DNA from: Kineothrix alysoides
GTDB lineage: Bacteria > Bacillota > Clostridia > Lachnospirales > Lachnospiraceae
NCBI RefSeq assembly: GCF_000732725.1
Contig: NZ_JPNB01000003.1
Location: forward strand, 372,001-436,000
Direction: 5' to 3'
DNA: 64,000 nucleotides
The translations under genes were made by a program, and so were the position numbers. Shown here in pieces: positions 46,195 to 59,226 of the stretch. Position 1 is the first letter of the stretch, and each line of letters starts with the position of its first letter. A model generated the notes under the pieces. The model saw nothing but the letters and a program-made list of their open reading frames with translations. It had not been told where the DNA came from and searched no databases.

Positions 46195-46882
46195 CTAATA
46201 ATCCTTCCATTCTGTTTTTAGATTTATTTTCTGACATATTTTAAATATCCATTTTCTGGTACCTTTCCTCTTTATAAATAATTTTGAATTCAAACTACAC
46301 GATAAGTTCCTATTTATTGTCGAACACATGCACTATTGCGCTTATCATATCACATTGTTTTATATAAGAAAAGACGTATCTTCCGCTGAAGGAAAGATAT
46401 GTCTTTTAGGATTAATAGTGGAAAAGTTTTTGCAATCAGCAATCAATTTATTTCCTGTATGGTGTGACATTCCGGCTTCCTCAATATTCTATTAAAACAC
46501 TACCAAGTAAAAAACTAAGATTATTTAAATTGCCTTCTTGATAAATCTCTATTTATCTACATGATATATTTGAGATTAATGATATCCAACTTTTCCACAT
46601 AAAAAAAGATAGCTTCTCCTTGACGGAAATCTGTCTCTTTCTGTGTCATTAGGTCAAAATAGATATGCTCATATTAATTGATTTACGTTATGCACAGCTA
46701 GTTTAGTCTGTTTATGATTTCGTAAACACCGTCTACAACATTCCTGCATTGGTTTCATTTAACCTATCTTTTAAAAATTTTCTTAACAGCACTCTTAACC
46801 TACTTTATGATAATCTCCCAGTTTTTACTTATCCAATGCCTTTAACAATTTATGCTGTAAATTATAGGCTTTATGATATTCA
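46195..46882. other. 688-bp A/T-rich intergenic region
   Basis: No gene supported. A hairpin of the form AAAGACGTATCTTCC...GGAAAGATATGTCTTT (46369-46408) has a T-run on its plus-strand side and could be a terminator. A second, weaker and related-looking inverted sequence is around 46600-46645. The rest looks like boundary sequence of the decayed integrative element that follows. Confidence 0.5.
46369..46408. terminator. hairpin resembling a terminator
   Basis: Stem of about 13 bp with internal mismatches followed by TTTTAGG. It might end transcripts coming from either side. Confidence 0.45.
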
Positions 46883-47212
46883 ATGTATTCTATACTACCA
46901 ACGTCACTAATGGCCATGCATTTTAAGGATTTAGTAATCAATCCTTGCCCTCGCTGTGTTTTAATAAATAACAATAGCATAGAACTGACCACGAAGGAAT
47001 CTGATCTATTGTATTTTCTGGCTAGGCATCCGGGATGGGCATTTACAAAAGCCCAAATTTATGAGACCGTATGGGACGAACAGTATGTGCACCATCAACA
47101 TGCTGTAGAAAATATCATATACCATTTGCGACGAAAGATGGCTTTGAATACAACAAATACAAACTACATTCAAACATTAGTCGGCTATAGCTACAAATTT
47201 TTAGCAACTTAG
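46883..47212 (+). CDS. stand-alone winged-helix DNA-binding protein (PhoB C-terminal type)
   Basis: The 109 residues correspond to the effector half of an OmpR/PhoB regulator (LTTKESDLLYFLARHPGWAFTKAQIYETVWDE, ENIIYHLRRKM, TLVGYSYKF) with no receiver domain. Starts at residues 1, 10 or 12 are possible; none has a clear ribosome site. It sits at the left end of the decayed integrative element with an XRE regulator, as such small regulators often do on mobile elements. Confidence 0.7.
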   Translation: MYSILPTSLMAMHFKDLVINPCPRCVLINNNSIELTTKESDLLYFLARHPGWAFTKAQIYETVWDEQYVHHQHAVENIIYHLRRKMALNTTNTNYIQTLVGYSYKFLAT

Positions 47213-47288
47213 TAAAAATATCAAAAGAGCTTATTAAAGCTCATTTTAACAATAATAAACAGGGAACTGTTCTGGAGGTGAAGTGCCG

Positions 47289-47504
47289 ATGGGTGAATCA
47301 CCTATAACTTTAGAAAAATTAATTAAGAACGCACGGTTAGTGGCAGGGTTAACACAGGACAACCTTGCCACACAGGTTGGGGTTACATCACGGTATATTA
47401 TTGCTATTGAAAACGAAAATAAATACCCAAGTATCCAAGTGTTATCTAAAATCATCTGCACTTTGAAAATATCAGCAGATGCAATCTTTTATCCTGAAAT
47501 GTAG
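47289..47504 (+). CDS. XRE-family helix-turn-helix regulator
   Basis: 71 residues from the ATG at 47289 (GGAGGTG upstream; a GTG at 47283 is also possible). A single HTH_3 domain, ARLVAGLTQDNLATQVGVTS, then RYIIAIENENKYPSIQVLSKI. This is typical of small repressors on mobile elements. No cognate toxin or partner is adjacent. Confidence 0.85.
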   Translation: MGESPITLEKLIKNARLVAGLTQDNLATQVGVTSRYIIAIENENKYPSIQVLSKIICTLKISADAIFYPEM

Positions 47505-47736
47505 GCAAAATCTATATTTAATGCCGTATAATTTTTTATACGGATATATAACCGCAAATGAAGATATTTTATGTGTTTTCGACGAATAATATCTTCCTAA
47601 TATCTACTAATCGTTCTTCATGATAATGATTCCGTTATCAATTTCATAAAATGGCATTTACAACGGACAGCATTTGTGATAAGCTGTCGTTATCATATTC
47701 ATTGAATGAAAATCATCATGAAAGGAGAAATATGTA

Positions 47737-48186
47737 ATGGATAAAACCAAATTATTAAAAGATTTAAAAAGAATTGAGGCTAGCCTTGCTGCGGTTATTC
47801 ATCAAATTGAATCTGAAAACACGGGGATAACGGCAACTATCGCTGTTGTCCGTAAAATTGCTATTTTAGAAGAAGTCTTCAGAGCAGGCGGCAAAGTTAC
47901 AGCAGAGGAGGTTTCTAAGTTTGCAATAAAATATGGAAAAACACCCAGTTCATGTGCTGGATATTACTCAGGTAAGTCCCCGTCAATGACTACGAATGAA
48001 GAACTAATTGATGATAAAGCCTTGTTAAAATATAATTGGTTTACGAGTGATTGGCGATATTTGACAAATACAGGTCTACTCCTAGTAAGGGAGAAACGTG
48101 ATGAGTGGGGGGAAGATTGGCTTGACCGTGTACCGCTGGATATTGTCGGCAGTGATGCCAATACTCTTACCTACATCAATTTTTAA
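47737..48186 (+). CDS. hypothetical protein
   Basis: The 149 residues have a good AAAGGAG before the ATG. An N-terminal helical region (1-45) with coiled-coil character precedes a mixed region containing KYGKTPSSCAGYYSGKSPSM and ending WLDRVPLDIVGSDANT. No family recognised, no membrane segment. It lies between an XRE regulator and the integrase remnant, so it probably belongs to the element's cargo. Confidence 0.7.
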   Translation: MDKTKLLKDLKRIEASLAAVIHQIESENTGITATIAVVRKIAILEEVFRAGGKVTAEEVSKFAIKYGKTPSSCAGYYSGKSPSMTTNEELIDDKALLKYNWFTSDWRYLTNTGLLLVREKRDEWGEDWLDRVPLDIVGSDANTLTYINF

Positions 48187-48215
48187 AGTAACAAAAGTGT
48201 AACTCATGAGTGACT

Positions 48216-49282
48216 TGCCATTATATTATCAAAAGTGGGTTAGCATACGTTGTCGAGTGCGGATGGATAGCTTCTAATCCGGCAAACAATATAAACCCCA
48301 TCTCCGGCGAAGTTCAGATACTATTTGCTGATTTCATTTTAGAACGGTTGGAAATGATGAAGAACAGCGTTGATATCACCACCTATTCCGGTTACCCGGT
48401 TACGCATCCGCTATTAAAATGCGGATTGCACCTTATTTTCAGGAACAGGAATACATCTTAACGGACATGGAGGATAATCCAAAGTACATACAAGGTTATT
48501 ACCAGTATGAGCTAACGGTAAATAAGTTTTAACCACCAACACCATCATCCACCGCCATGCAAATATCCGAAAATGCCTGCAAAATGCCTTTCAGATAGGG
48601 TTGATAAAATTTAATCCTGCTGACCGCATAGAACGACCACAAAAGAATGTATTTGTACCGGATTATTATAATGCACAGAAGCTTGATTTGCTCTTTAAGG
48701 CAGTAAAGGCCCAGTGGTCATACTGGCTGCTTTTTACCGTATGCGGCGTAGTGAAGCCCTTGGAATAAAATGGGACATCATTGACTTTGAGCAAAAGACA
48801 ATTTCTGTTAATCATGTTGTAACCGATGCTTATATTGACAGCCATATAGTAAGGGTAATAAAAGATAAGACAAATACAAAATTCAGTACTCGTACCCTCC
48901 CTTTAGTTTCCCCTTTTGAATCCGCTCTCTTAAAACTGAAAGAACAGCAAAAGAAGGATATGCGCCTTTGCGGTAAATCCTACTCTAAGGATTATCTGGA
49001 ATATATCAACCGGGACAGCATTGGTGAACTTATGAAACCGGGACTCTTAAGTCAGCACTTTAAAATAATTATTAAAAAGCATGGTTTAAAAGATATCCGT
49101 TTTCACGATTTAAAGCATAGTTGCGCCAGTCTGCTCTATGCAAATGAAGTAGACTTAAAGGCAATACAGGAATGGCCGGGACACAGCAACATTACCACAA
49201 CGCCAACACCTATACACATTTTGACTTCAGTAAAAAAGTGTAATCTGCTAACGCCATTATGAGTGTCTTTTCTGCAACTTAG
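48216..49282 (+). pseudogene. tyrosine recombinase (phage-type integrase), frameshifted
   Basis: Pieces of one integrase can be followed in three frames: a core-binding part (FADFILERLEMMKNSVDITTYSGY, then ...RIAPYFQEQEYILTD, then HANIRKCLQNAFQIGLIKFNPADRI) and the catalytic part (AAFYRMRRSEALGIKW, DIRFHDLKHSCASLL, GHSNITTT). It has at least three frameshifts plus a late in-frame TAA. The expected active-site Tyr (NTYTHFDFSKK) is reached only after a frame change, and the HxLRH motif has K for R. The start is missing. It is not functional as written. It lies against tRNA-Leu. Confidence 0.85.
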
Positions 49283-49525
49283 GAGGGATGTTTCAGAATT
49301 TGGAGGGATGCAAAAAGTGCAAATATTACAAGTTTTCGAAACAAAAAAAATAGCCCTAAACGTTGATTTAGAGCCATTTCCACGTATGCGGGTGGCCGGA
49401 CTCGAACCGGCACGGATGTTAAGTCCGAGGGATTTTAAGTCCCTTGCGTCTACCTATTCCGCCACACCCGCAGATTTATAAAAATTCTCACTACTCCGTT
49501 TTTACCCTTGGATTTTGGAGGGATG
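49281..49525 (+). repeat. GGAGGGATG repeats around tRNA-Leu
   Basis: Three copies of the 9-mer GGAGGGATG begin near 49282, 49302 and 49517; the first two are 20 bp apart and the third lies on the other side of the tRNA. Such direct repeats near attachment sites can be integrase arm sites or duplicated element ends. Confidence 0.5.
49387..49471 (-). tRNA. tRNA-Leu (anticodon TAA)
   Basis: Complete 85-nt class II tRNA: acceptor GCGGGTG/CACCCGC, anticodon loop CTTAAAA, long variable arm, T-loop TTCGAGT. It lies between the integrase pseudogene and a partial duplicate of its own 5' half (49607-49646), so it has probably served as an integration site. Last tRNA of the rRNA operon's downstream cluster. 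Confidence 0.95.
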
Positions 49526-49606
49526 TGAAACTTTTTAAACTTTATGAAATTCTTCAAACCCTAGCAAATACTGAGCTTTCTAAGGCAATGGACGAAATTC
49601 ACGAAG

Positions 49607-49646
49607 GGGATTTTAAGTCCTTTGCGTCTGCCTATTCCGCCACACC
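49607..49646 (-). other. partial duplicate of tRNA-Leu (att-like site)
   Basis: 40 bp match 49431-49470 of the intact tRNA-Leu with two mismatches: the acceptor/D-arm/anticodon part, i.e. the 5' half on the minus strand. Most attachment sites copy the 3' end of a tRNA, so a 5'-half copy is atypical. It marks an old insertion or deletion boundary. Confidence 0.8.
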
Positions 49647-49666
49647 AGCTTGTACAAAAAACCTAA

Positions 49667-49739
49667 TGGGACCTATAGGGCTCGAACCTATGACCCTCTG
49701 CTTGTAAGGCAGATGCTCTCCCAGCTGAGCTAAGATCCC
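49667..49739 (-). tRNA. tRNA-Val (anticodon TAC)
   Basis: 73-nt cloverleaf, anticodon loop CTTACAA, acceptor GGGATCT/AGGTCCC, T-loop TTCGAGC. Part of the tRNA cluster downstream of 23S rRNA. Confidence 0.96.
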
Positions 49740-49764
49740 ATAATCAATATGATATTCAAACAAA

Positions 49765-49838
49765 CGACCCGGATGGGACTCGAACCCACGACCTCCGCCG
49801 TGACAGGGCGGCGCTCTAACCAACTGAGCCACCGGGCC
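49765..49838 (-). tRNA. tRNA-Asp (anticodon GTC)
   Basis: 74-nt cloverleaf with acceptor GGCCCGG/CCGGGTC, anticodon loop CTGTCAC and T-loop TTCGAGT. Confidence 0.96.
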
Positions 49839-49866
49839 AACTAACAAAAAATATAAAACTTACAAA

Positions 49867-49940
49867 TGGACCTTCGGGGACTCGAACCCAGGACCGACCG
49901 GTTATGAGCCGGTTGCTCTAACCAACTGAGCTAAAGGTCC
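49867..49940 (-). tRNA. tRNA with CAT anticodon (Met elongator or Ile2)
   Basis: 74-nt cloverleaf, anticodon loop CTCATAA, acceptor GGACCTT/AAGGTCC, not the initiator type. The acceptor and D-arm resemble the tRNA-Ile2 whose C34 becomes lysidine, as I remember it in Bacillus, but elongator Met cannot be excluded by eye. TilS dependence would decide it. Confidence 0.85.
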
Positions 49941-49964
49941 GCAAACCCTAACGGGTATTACAAC

Positions 49965-50037
49965 AGCCGATGATCGGACTCGAACCGATAACCTGCTGAT
50001 TACAAATCAGCTGCTCTGCCAATTGAGCCACATCGGC
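49965..50037 (-). tRNA. tRNA-Thr (anticodon TGT)
   Basis: 73-nt cloverleaf with acceptor GCCGATG/CATCGGC, anticodon loop TTTGTAA and T-loop TTCGAGT. Confidence 0.96.
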
Positions 50038-50081
50038 GGATTGCGAACAAACGACTAAGTGTCATATTAAATTAACACGAA

Positions 50082-50153
50082 TGACTCCGACGGGAATCGA
50101 ACCCGTGTTACCGCCGTGAAAGGGCGGTGTCTTGACCGCTTGACCACGGAGCC
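50082..50153 (-). tRNA. tRNA-Glu (anticodon TTC)
   Basis: 72-nt cloverleaf with acceptor GGCTCCG/CGGAGTC, anticodon loop CTTTCAC and T-loop TTCGATT. Confidence 0.96.
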
Positions 50154-50235
50154 TTATCTCTTTCCTATGGACTTTGCCACGGTCAGGTATTTCTACAAGT
50201 GTGTCTAACTTGTTACAGGTGTCTTCTACCTGTTA

Positions 50236-50307
50236 CTCCCCGAGTAGGGCTCGAACCTACAACCCCGCGGTTAACAGCCGCGTGCTCTACCATTGAGCTA
50301 TCGAGGA
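50236..50307 (-). tRNA. tRNA-Asn (anticodon GTT)
   Basis: 72-nt cloverleaf with acceptor TCCTCGA/TCGGGGA, anticodon loop CTGTTAA and T-loop TTCGAGC. Confidence 0.95.
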
Positions 50308-50330
50308 ATCTGTTTCTTTAAGGGGCCATA

Positions 50331-50348
50331 CCCTCAAAACCGAATACC
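50331..50348 (-). other. 23S processing stem, 3' arm
   Basis: 18 bp almost complementary (two mismatches) to 53658-53675 on the other side of the 23S gene. The two arms would bring the ends of pre-23S together as an RNase III-type stem. Confidence 0.7.
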
Positions 50349-50532
50349 AATGAGCTTCTTCCCTTTCAGGAATCCACTCTTACAGGTGTTATCCACCTGT
50401 TACTCTCTCATATCTCTTTCATCCGTTTCTTTCTTGTCTCTTATGAGTGCTCTCTACTCACTAGGAGTATTCTATGAGTGTTTTCTACTCATTATGAGTG
50501 TCTTTTACTCATTACTCATTCACCAGCCTTAC

Positions 50533-53459
<2,927 letters not shown>

Positions 53460-53523
53460 GTTCTCATTCCTCTAGCGTGAGGAACGCAGGCTGGTCTGCT
53501 GTCTACGAGCAGTTCCACTCTTA

Positions 53524-53605
53524 CGAGTGTTCTTTACTCGTTCAGCGCCTGACTTTCGTCAGACTTTTGTCTCTAACATTTATAAATACAAGTGTTTCCA
53601 CTTGT
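53524..53605 (-). repeat. cluster 2 of rRNA-spacer mini-hairpins (2 copies)
   Basis: 53524-53540 has a CGAGT/ACTCG stem with loop GTTCTTT; 53588-53605 has an ACAAGT/ACTTGT stem with loop GTTTCC. Same design as clusters 1 and 3. Confidence 0.8.
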
Positions 53606-53657
53606 TGGCCACCCTTTCGGATGGACCTCGGATGTCTTTGATACTTGATTGTTTTTC

Positions 53658-53675
53658 GGTATTCGGTTTTCAAGG
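53658..53675 (-). other. 23S processing stem, 5' arm
   Basis: Pairs with 50331-50348 over 18 bp with two mismatches. Confidence 0.7.
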
Positions 53676-53798
53676 TACGGTTCTTTTCCGGCAAGGAACA
53701 ATGCTTGCTCCTTCCCTTTTTCCGTCGTTTTCCTGTAACGATTACAAGTAGTCCTTACTCCGAAAGAGTAGTCCTTACTTTTTACAGTCCTTCGACGA

Positions 53799-53871
53799 TG
53801 GAGACAGAGAGATTCGAACTCTCGACCCCCTGCTTGCAAGGCAGGTGCTCTCCCAACTGAGCTATGCCCCC
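53799..53871 (-). tRNA. tRNA-Ala (anticodon TGC)
   Basis: 73-nt cloverleaf with acceptor GGGGGCA/TGTCTCC, anticodon loop CTTGCAA and T-loop TTCGAAT. In the spacer upstream of 23S. Confidence 0.96.
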
Positions 53872-53903
53872 GTTTCTGGCAGCTACAGTCGTGCATCCGC
53901 CAG

Positions 53904-53977
<74 letters not shown>

Positions 53978-54033
53978 AAAGTCAAGTCTTTAAAGCCTTC
54001 ACTTTGCTCTTTATTCTTTTTTACTTGTTTTAT

Positions 54034-54150
54034 TCTGGCAGCCACCTGCTCTCCCATGCCGTCTCCAGCATAGTACCATCGGCCGCTTAAGTCTTAACCT
54101 TCGTGTTCGGGATGAGAACGGGTGTCTCCCCTAAGCGCATCGCCACCAGA
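54034..54150 (-). rRNA. rrf: 5S ribosomal RNA
   Basis: About 117 nt with closing ends TCTGGTGGCG and ...GCCAGA, and the conserved core CCGAACACGAAGGTTAAG (minus strand). It lies between 16S and tRNA-Ile instead of after 23S, an unusual order. Confidence 0.93.
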
Positions 54151-54221
54151 ATCTTTTCTTAGCTTCCTTGACTTCTTCCTGTAAGCTCTCGCCCTCCAGG
54201 ATATTATCTTTCTTAAGCGTC

Positions 54222-54319
54222 CTGAGTGTTCTATGAGTATTTTTCACTCATTATGAGTGTCCTTTACTCATTCCGAGTGTTCTCTACTCGTTATGAGTGT
54301 TCTTTACTCATTACTCATT
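54222..54319 (-). repeat. cluster 3 of rRNA-spacer mini-hairpins (4 copies in 20-bp period)
   Basis: Perfect small palindromes at 54234-54250, 54254-54270, 54274-54290 and 54294-54310, spaced exactly 20 bp, with stems alternating TGAGT and CGAGT. A further imperfect unit precedes them. They lie between 16S and 5S. One more copy is at 55984-56000 upstream of 16S. Confidence 0.88.
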
Positions 54320-54335
54320 CCACTTCCTTAACAGC

Positions 54336-54354
54336 TAAACAGTAATACAACCCT
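54336..54354 (-). other. 16S processing stem, 3' arm
   Basis: The 19 bp are perfectly complementary to 56115-56133 upstream of 16S. They form the pre-16S processing stem. Confidence 0.85.
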
Positions 54355-54365
54355 TACTTCTTCTT

Positions 54366-55903
<1,538 letters not shown>

Positions 55904-55983
55904 AAAAGTTCTCTCCGATCCAAGATTAACATTGGCTAATCTTTTCCCGTAGTCATCATCTTTGTTCCTTACGGACTCCGATG

Positions 55984-56000
55984 CGAGTGTTCTCTACTCG
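55984..56000 (-). repeat. isolated rRNA-spacer mini-hairpin
   Basis: CGAGT/ACTCG stem with loop GTTCTCT in the 16S leader, identical to the unit at 54274-54290. Confidence 0.8.
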
Positions 56001-56114
56001 TTACGACTTCTTTACTGTTTTTTTAGGTTGCATCCTTTCGGATGCCGTTCTCTGAATTTTCATTCATTTCCTGCTACTTGCTCTTTCGAGCCGTGCAGGT
56101 ATTTCAGAATTTTC

Positions 56115-56133
56115 AGGGTTGTATTACTGTTTA
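56115..56133 (-). other. 16S processing stem, 5' arm
   Basis: Pairs perfectly over 19 bp with 54336-54354 and so brackets the 16S gene. The rRNA promoter itself was not convincingly found. Confidence 0.85.
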
Positions 56134-56201
56134 CTTGTCAAGGTTCATTTCAGGCAATTTTCTTTGAAAAATTACCAACCGCATGAATAATAAATACGGT
56201 A

Positions 56202-56291
56202 CGGAGAAGGAGGGATTTGAACCCTCGCGCCGCTATTAACGACCTGCACCCTTTCCAGGGGTGTCCCTTCAGCCATCTTGGGTACTTCTCC
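56202..56291 (-). tRNA. tRNA-Ser (anticodon GGA)
   Basis: 90-nt class II tRNA with acceptor GGAGAAG/CTTCTCC, anticodon loop CTGGAAA, a long variable arm and T-loop TTCAAAT. Located upstream of 16S. Confidence 0.96.
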
Positions 56292-56402
56292 AAATAAAAG
56301 CTGATATCGCATAAGATAACGATTGTTTTCTTGTTACTTCTTATGCGGTTTATAATGTTATCCGTTTACTGACAACATGTTCGGCGGAGAAGGTATCTCC
56401 AG

Positions 56403-56488
56403 CGGAGAGGGTGGGATTCGAACCCACGCGCCCTTGCGGACAAACGGTTTTCAAGACCGCCTCGTTATGACCACTTCGATACCTCTCC
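56403..56488 (-). tRNA. tRNA-Ser (anticodon TGA)
   Basis: 86-nt class II tRNA with acceptor GGAGAGG/CCTCTCC, anticodon loop CTTGAAA and T-loop TTCGAAT. It lies about 110 bp after ispD and may be co-transcribed with the tRNA-Ser(GGA) that follows. Confidence 0.96.
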
Positions 56489-56600
56489 ATGTTCGTGCAC
56501 CGCTCAGCAGCGCAAAAATTATTCTAGCAAAAAAGGAGTGCTGTGTCAACAACTTTTCACAACTTTTCTTAAAAGATTTTTAGCCCTCGTTCTTAAGGCG

Positions 56601-57317
56601 CTATTTACCGGCTTTATCCAAAAAGGCTTCCGCTATTTTTAAGTCCTCAGGAGTTGTGATTTTTATATTTTCATAACTCCCTTTCACAAGCTTTACCTTT
56701 GTATCTGTAAAAGTCTCCACAACCATAGCATCATCGGTAATATTCATTCCCTCTGCCAGAAGGCGCTTCTCGTCCCGAATCAAAATGCCGTAGGCTTCTT
56801 TTATTAAAGACGCGGAAAACACTTGAGGAGTTTGCACCGTCCATACGAAATCCCGCTTCGGCGTCGTAGAGGCAAAGCCATTTTTATCCGCTAATTTAAC
56901 AGTATCCTTTGAGGGCATACCTATGACACACGCGTCATATTCACTGACGCTTGCGTAAGCACGCTCTAAAATTTCTTCCGTCACAAAAGGTCTGGCCCCG
57001 TCGTGAATGAAAATATAGCTGCATTCACCTGCCGCTTCTATTCCAGAAAAGACGGAATGGTATCTCTCCCTGCCGCCTGCAGTTATATGGGAAACCTTAT
57101 GGAATCCATATTTTTCCACAATTTCTTTTTTACAATATTCAATATCGCTTTCCGCCGTTACCAGCACGATTTCATCTATGAAGCTCTCCTGAAAAACTTT
57201 CAGGGAATAATAAAGTACCGGCTTATCCTTGATGCAAAGGTATTGCTTGGGCACGCTGCTGTTCATTCGCTTTCCCTGCCCGGCTGCCAATACGACTGCT
57301 GCACATTTCGTCTTCAA
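56601..57317 (-). CDS. ispD: 2-C-methyl-D-erythritol 4-phosphate cytidylyltransferase
   Basis: Third enzyme of the MEP pathway to isoprenoids: joins CTP and methylerythritol 4-phosphate. The 238 residues have the nucleotide-binding opening AAVVLAAGQGKRMNSSVPKQY, the IFIHDGARPFV signature and VWTVQTPQVF. Start is a TTG at 57317 with GAGAGGG seven bases upstream. It lies 15 bp after tsaD, so both are in one operon. Complete. Confidence 0.95.
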   Translation of the reverse strand: MKTKCAAVVLAAGQGKRMNSSVPKQYLCIKDKPVLYYSLKVFQESFIDEIVLVTAESDIEYCKKEIVEKYGFHKVSHITAGGRERYHSVFSGIEAAGECSYIFIHDGARPFVTEEILERAYASVSEYDACVIGMPSKDTVKLADKNGFASTTPKRDFVWTVQTPQVFSASLIKEAYGILIRDEKRLLAEGMNITDDAMVVETFTDTKVKLVKGSYENIKITTPEDLKIAEAFLDKAGK

Positions 57318-57332
57318 ATTTAATCCCTCTCG

Positions 57333-58388
57333 CTAAATTCTCTCACCCAATTTCAGGTTCGGTACCGCGTTTAAATCGTAACCGTGCCTAATTCCTCTTA
57401 TATAATCATAGTAACCGGCCACACCAATCATCGCTGCGTTATCTGTACAGAATATAGGAGAAGGCGAATAAAATGCAACGCCTCTTTTTGCGCATTCCTT
57501 CTCCAAAGCTCCCCTGAGCGCGCTGTTGGATGCTACTCCGCCTGCAATAGCGAATTTATCGTATCCATATTCTTTGACTGCGGCAAGGGAATGCTCTACC
57601 AGCACGTCTATAACTGCTTTCTGGAAAGAGGCCGCAACATCCGAGACGTTTATCTCCTCTCCCTTCATTTCACAGGAATTCAGATAATTCAGCACCGCCG
57701 ATTTTAAGCCGCTGAAACTGAAGTCGTATTCTGATCCTTCCACCTTCGCCCGGGGAAAACGAATTGCTTCCGGGTTACCTTCCCTTGCTGCCTTATCGAT
57801 TTTAGGGCCGCCCGGATATCCAAGCCCTATGGCGCGCGCCACTTTATCAAAGGCTTCTCCAGCGGCATCGTCTCTCGTCCGCCCTATGATTTCGTATTCG
57901 CCATAAGACTTCACCACTACCAGGTGAGAGTGTCCGCCGGATACGACCAGGCAAATAAAGGGAGGTTCCAATTCCTTGTTTTCAATGAAGTTTGCACTGA
58001 TATGCCCCTCAATATGATGTACTCCGATTAACGGAATACCTGAGGCGAAGCTGATAGCCTTTGCCGCCGACACTCCTACTAAAAGCGCGCCTACAAGCCC
58101 CGGCCCGTAAGTAACAGCTATCGCATCTATATTTGTCAGTTCTGCTCCCGCCTCCGAAAGTGCCTGCTCAATTACCTGATTGACTTTCTCGATGTGCTTG
58201 CGAGACGCAATCTCAGGCACGACTCCGCCGTACACCGTGTGAAGCGCTATCTGAGAATAAATGACGTCAGAGAGTACCTCCCTGCCATTTTTAACGACGG
58301 AAGCCGCCGTCTCATCACAAGAACTTTCGATTGCAAGAATCAGCACATCCCTATCGCTTTTTATTTCATTGCTCATCCTTATGTTCAC
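57333..58388 (-). CDS. tsaD: tRNA N6-adenosine threonylcarbamoyltransferase TsaD
   Basis: Catalyses the last step of t6A37 formation in tRNAs that read ANN codons, together with TsaB and TsaE (61.1-62.3 kb). The 351 residues carry the ASKHA fold and metal site: [40 protein letters not shown] and ATP-binding [10 protein letters not shown]. The start is a GTG at 58388 or ATG at 58376; spacing to the AAGGAG is poor for the first, so it is uncertain. Intact, unlike its partner genes further right. Confidence 0.94.
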   Translation of the reverse strand: MNIRMSNEIKSDRDVLILAIESSCDETAASVVKNGREVLSDVIYSQIALHTVYGGVVPEIASRKHIEKVNQVIEQALSEAGAELTNIDAIAVTYGPGLVGALLVGVSAAKAISFASGIPLIGVHHIEGHISANFIENKELEPPFICLVVSGGHSHLVVVKSYGEYEIIGRTRDDAAGEAFDKVARAIGLGYPGGPKIDKAAREGNPEAIRFPRAKVEGSEYDFSFSGLKSAVLNYLNSCEMKGEEINVSDVAASFQKAVIDVLVEHSLAAVKEYGYDKFAIAGGVASNSALRGALEKECAKRGVAFYSPSPIFCTDNAAMIGVAGYYDYIRGIRHGYDLNAVPNLKLGERI

Positions 58389-58463
58389 GCTCCTTTCAAC
58401 CTTGTAAACATGCCGCGCTGCGGCACAAACAATCCATGAAGAAGGCTCAGAGATGCTTCTTCC

Positions 58464-58585
58464 GTGTGAAACTATAGAAATTCTTAGATGATGTATTTTA
58501 TCATCTTAGAATTTCTTTTCACACTTGAAACTATAGAAATCCTTAGATGATGTACTTTATCATCTTAGAATTTCTTTTCACACTT
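58464..58585. repeat. tandem pair of long hairpins (59-bp period)
   Basis: Two nearly identical 62-bp units (58464-58525 and about 58523-58585), each a palindrome: arms GAAATTCTTAGATGAT and ATCATCTTAGAATTTC around a short loop, with outer GTGTGAAA/TTTCACAC. Between tsaD and the small membrane protein gene. Terminator, attenuator or repeat-element origin are possible. Confidence 0.85.
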
Positions 58586-58604
58586 AGAGCCATATCCTCT
58601 ATCA

Positions 58605-59204
58605 TCAATTATCAGCCAATGTCCAGCCGTATATTTTCCAGTGGCCCGTTTCATCCTTTCGAAGCAGAAACTTTTCGTTGCTGTTCCTTACGGCCGTTCC
58701 CTTCCGGATGCCGTATACGCAGTATAAGCTAGCCCATTCATGGCCGTCCTCAGTATAGTATTCCACATCTGTACTAGAAGAAATGGAGTAACTGGAAATG
58801 ATGAGTCCGTTTTGCTTCATGGAGGCGATTTCAACTTTCAATTTCTCTAGGTACTCTTCCTCCGTCTGATTTCCTGTCAACTCCTCATCATAAAGCTTCT
58901 GGATCTGCATGGCCAGCGCATAAATATCTTCTTCCGAGTTCTCTTCATTATAAAAACACCGGGTAATCTCGCTGTAATACTTTACTACCTCTTTGGGCGA
59001 CGGCGGATATTTCTTATCGAAATCGTATTGAAGCATTTGCTCAGTCTTCGTAACCTTATCACTTTCTTTCGCCTTATCCCGATCCGCCTTGGCAGACACA
59101 TAATAATAAAAGCTTACCAAAAGTGCCACAAGAATGATTCCTATTATTATTGTCTTGCCTATGCTTTTTTGTCCATTTTTCTTTTTATTATTAGGCCTCC
59201 CCAT
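58605..59204 (-). CDS. small membrane-anchored protein, DUF6715-like
   Basis: From the ATG at 59204 (GGAGG upstream) it has about 199 residues: a Lys/Asn-rich start, one membrane helix (about 18-37) and a soluble extracytoplasmic domain with NTF2-like feel (ending WKIYGWTLADN). From memory DUF6715. Function unknown. Located between rnz and tsaD in the same direction. Confidence 0.7.
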   Translation of the reverse strand: MGRPNNKKKNGQKSIGKTIIIGIILVALLVSFYYYVSAKADRDKAKESDKVTKTEQMLQYDFDKKYPPSPKEVVKYYSEITRCFYNEENSEEDIYALAMQIQKLYDEELTGNQTEEEYLEKLKVEIASMKQNGLIISSYSISSSTDVEYYTEDGHEWASLYCVYGIRKGTAVRNSNEKFLLRKDETGHWKIYGWTLADN

Positions 59205-59226
59205 GCGCACCTCCTTCACTCAAGTT

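Larger units (their letters stand above)
50195..50511 (-). repeat. cluster 1 of rRNA-spacer mini-hairpins (6 copies)
   Basis: Short palindromes of 17-19 bp with a 7-nt loop: 50195-50213, 50215-50233, 50382-50400, 50444-50460, 50475-50491 and 50495-50511. Stems are ACAAGT, ACAGGT or TGAGT with their complements, and the loops mostly begin with GT. Two neighbouring pairs are exactly 20 bp apart. They lie between tRNA-Glu, tRNA-Asn and the 3' end of 23S. Confidence 0.85.
53460..53798 (-). other. spacer between tRNA-Ala and 23S
   Basis: No gene. It contains two mini-hairpins of the spacer family (53524-53540 and 53588-53605), a CTGAC/GTCAG hairpin near 53550 and the 5' arm of the 23S processing stem (53658-53675). 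Confidence 0.7.

Noticed and set aside
46883-49282. Intact prophage or conjugative element
   Set aside because: No structural, relaxase or transfer genes; only an integrase pseudogene, two small regulators and one unknown.
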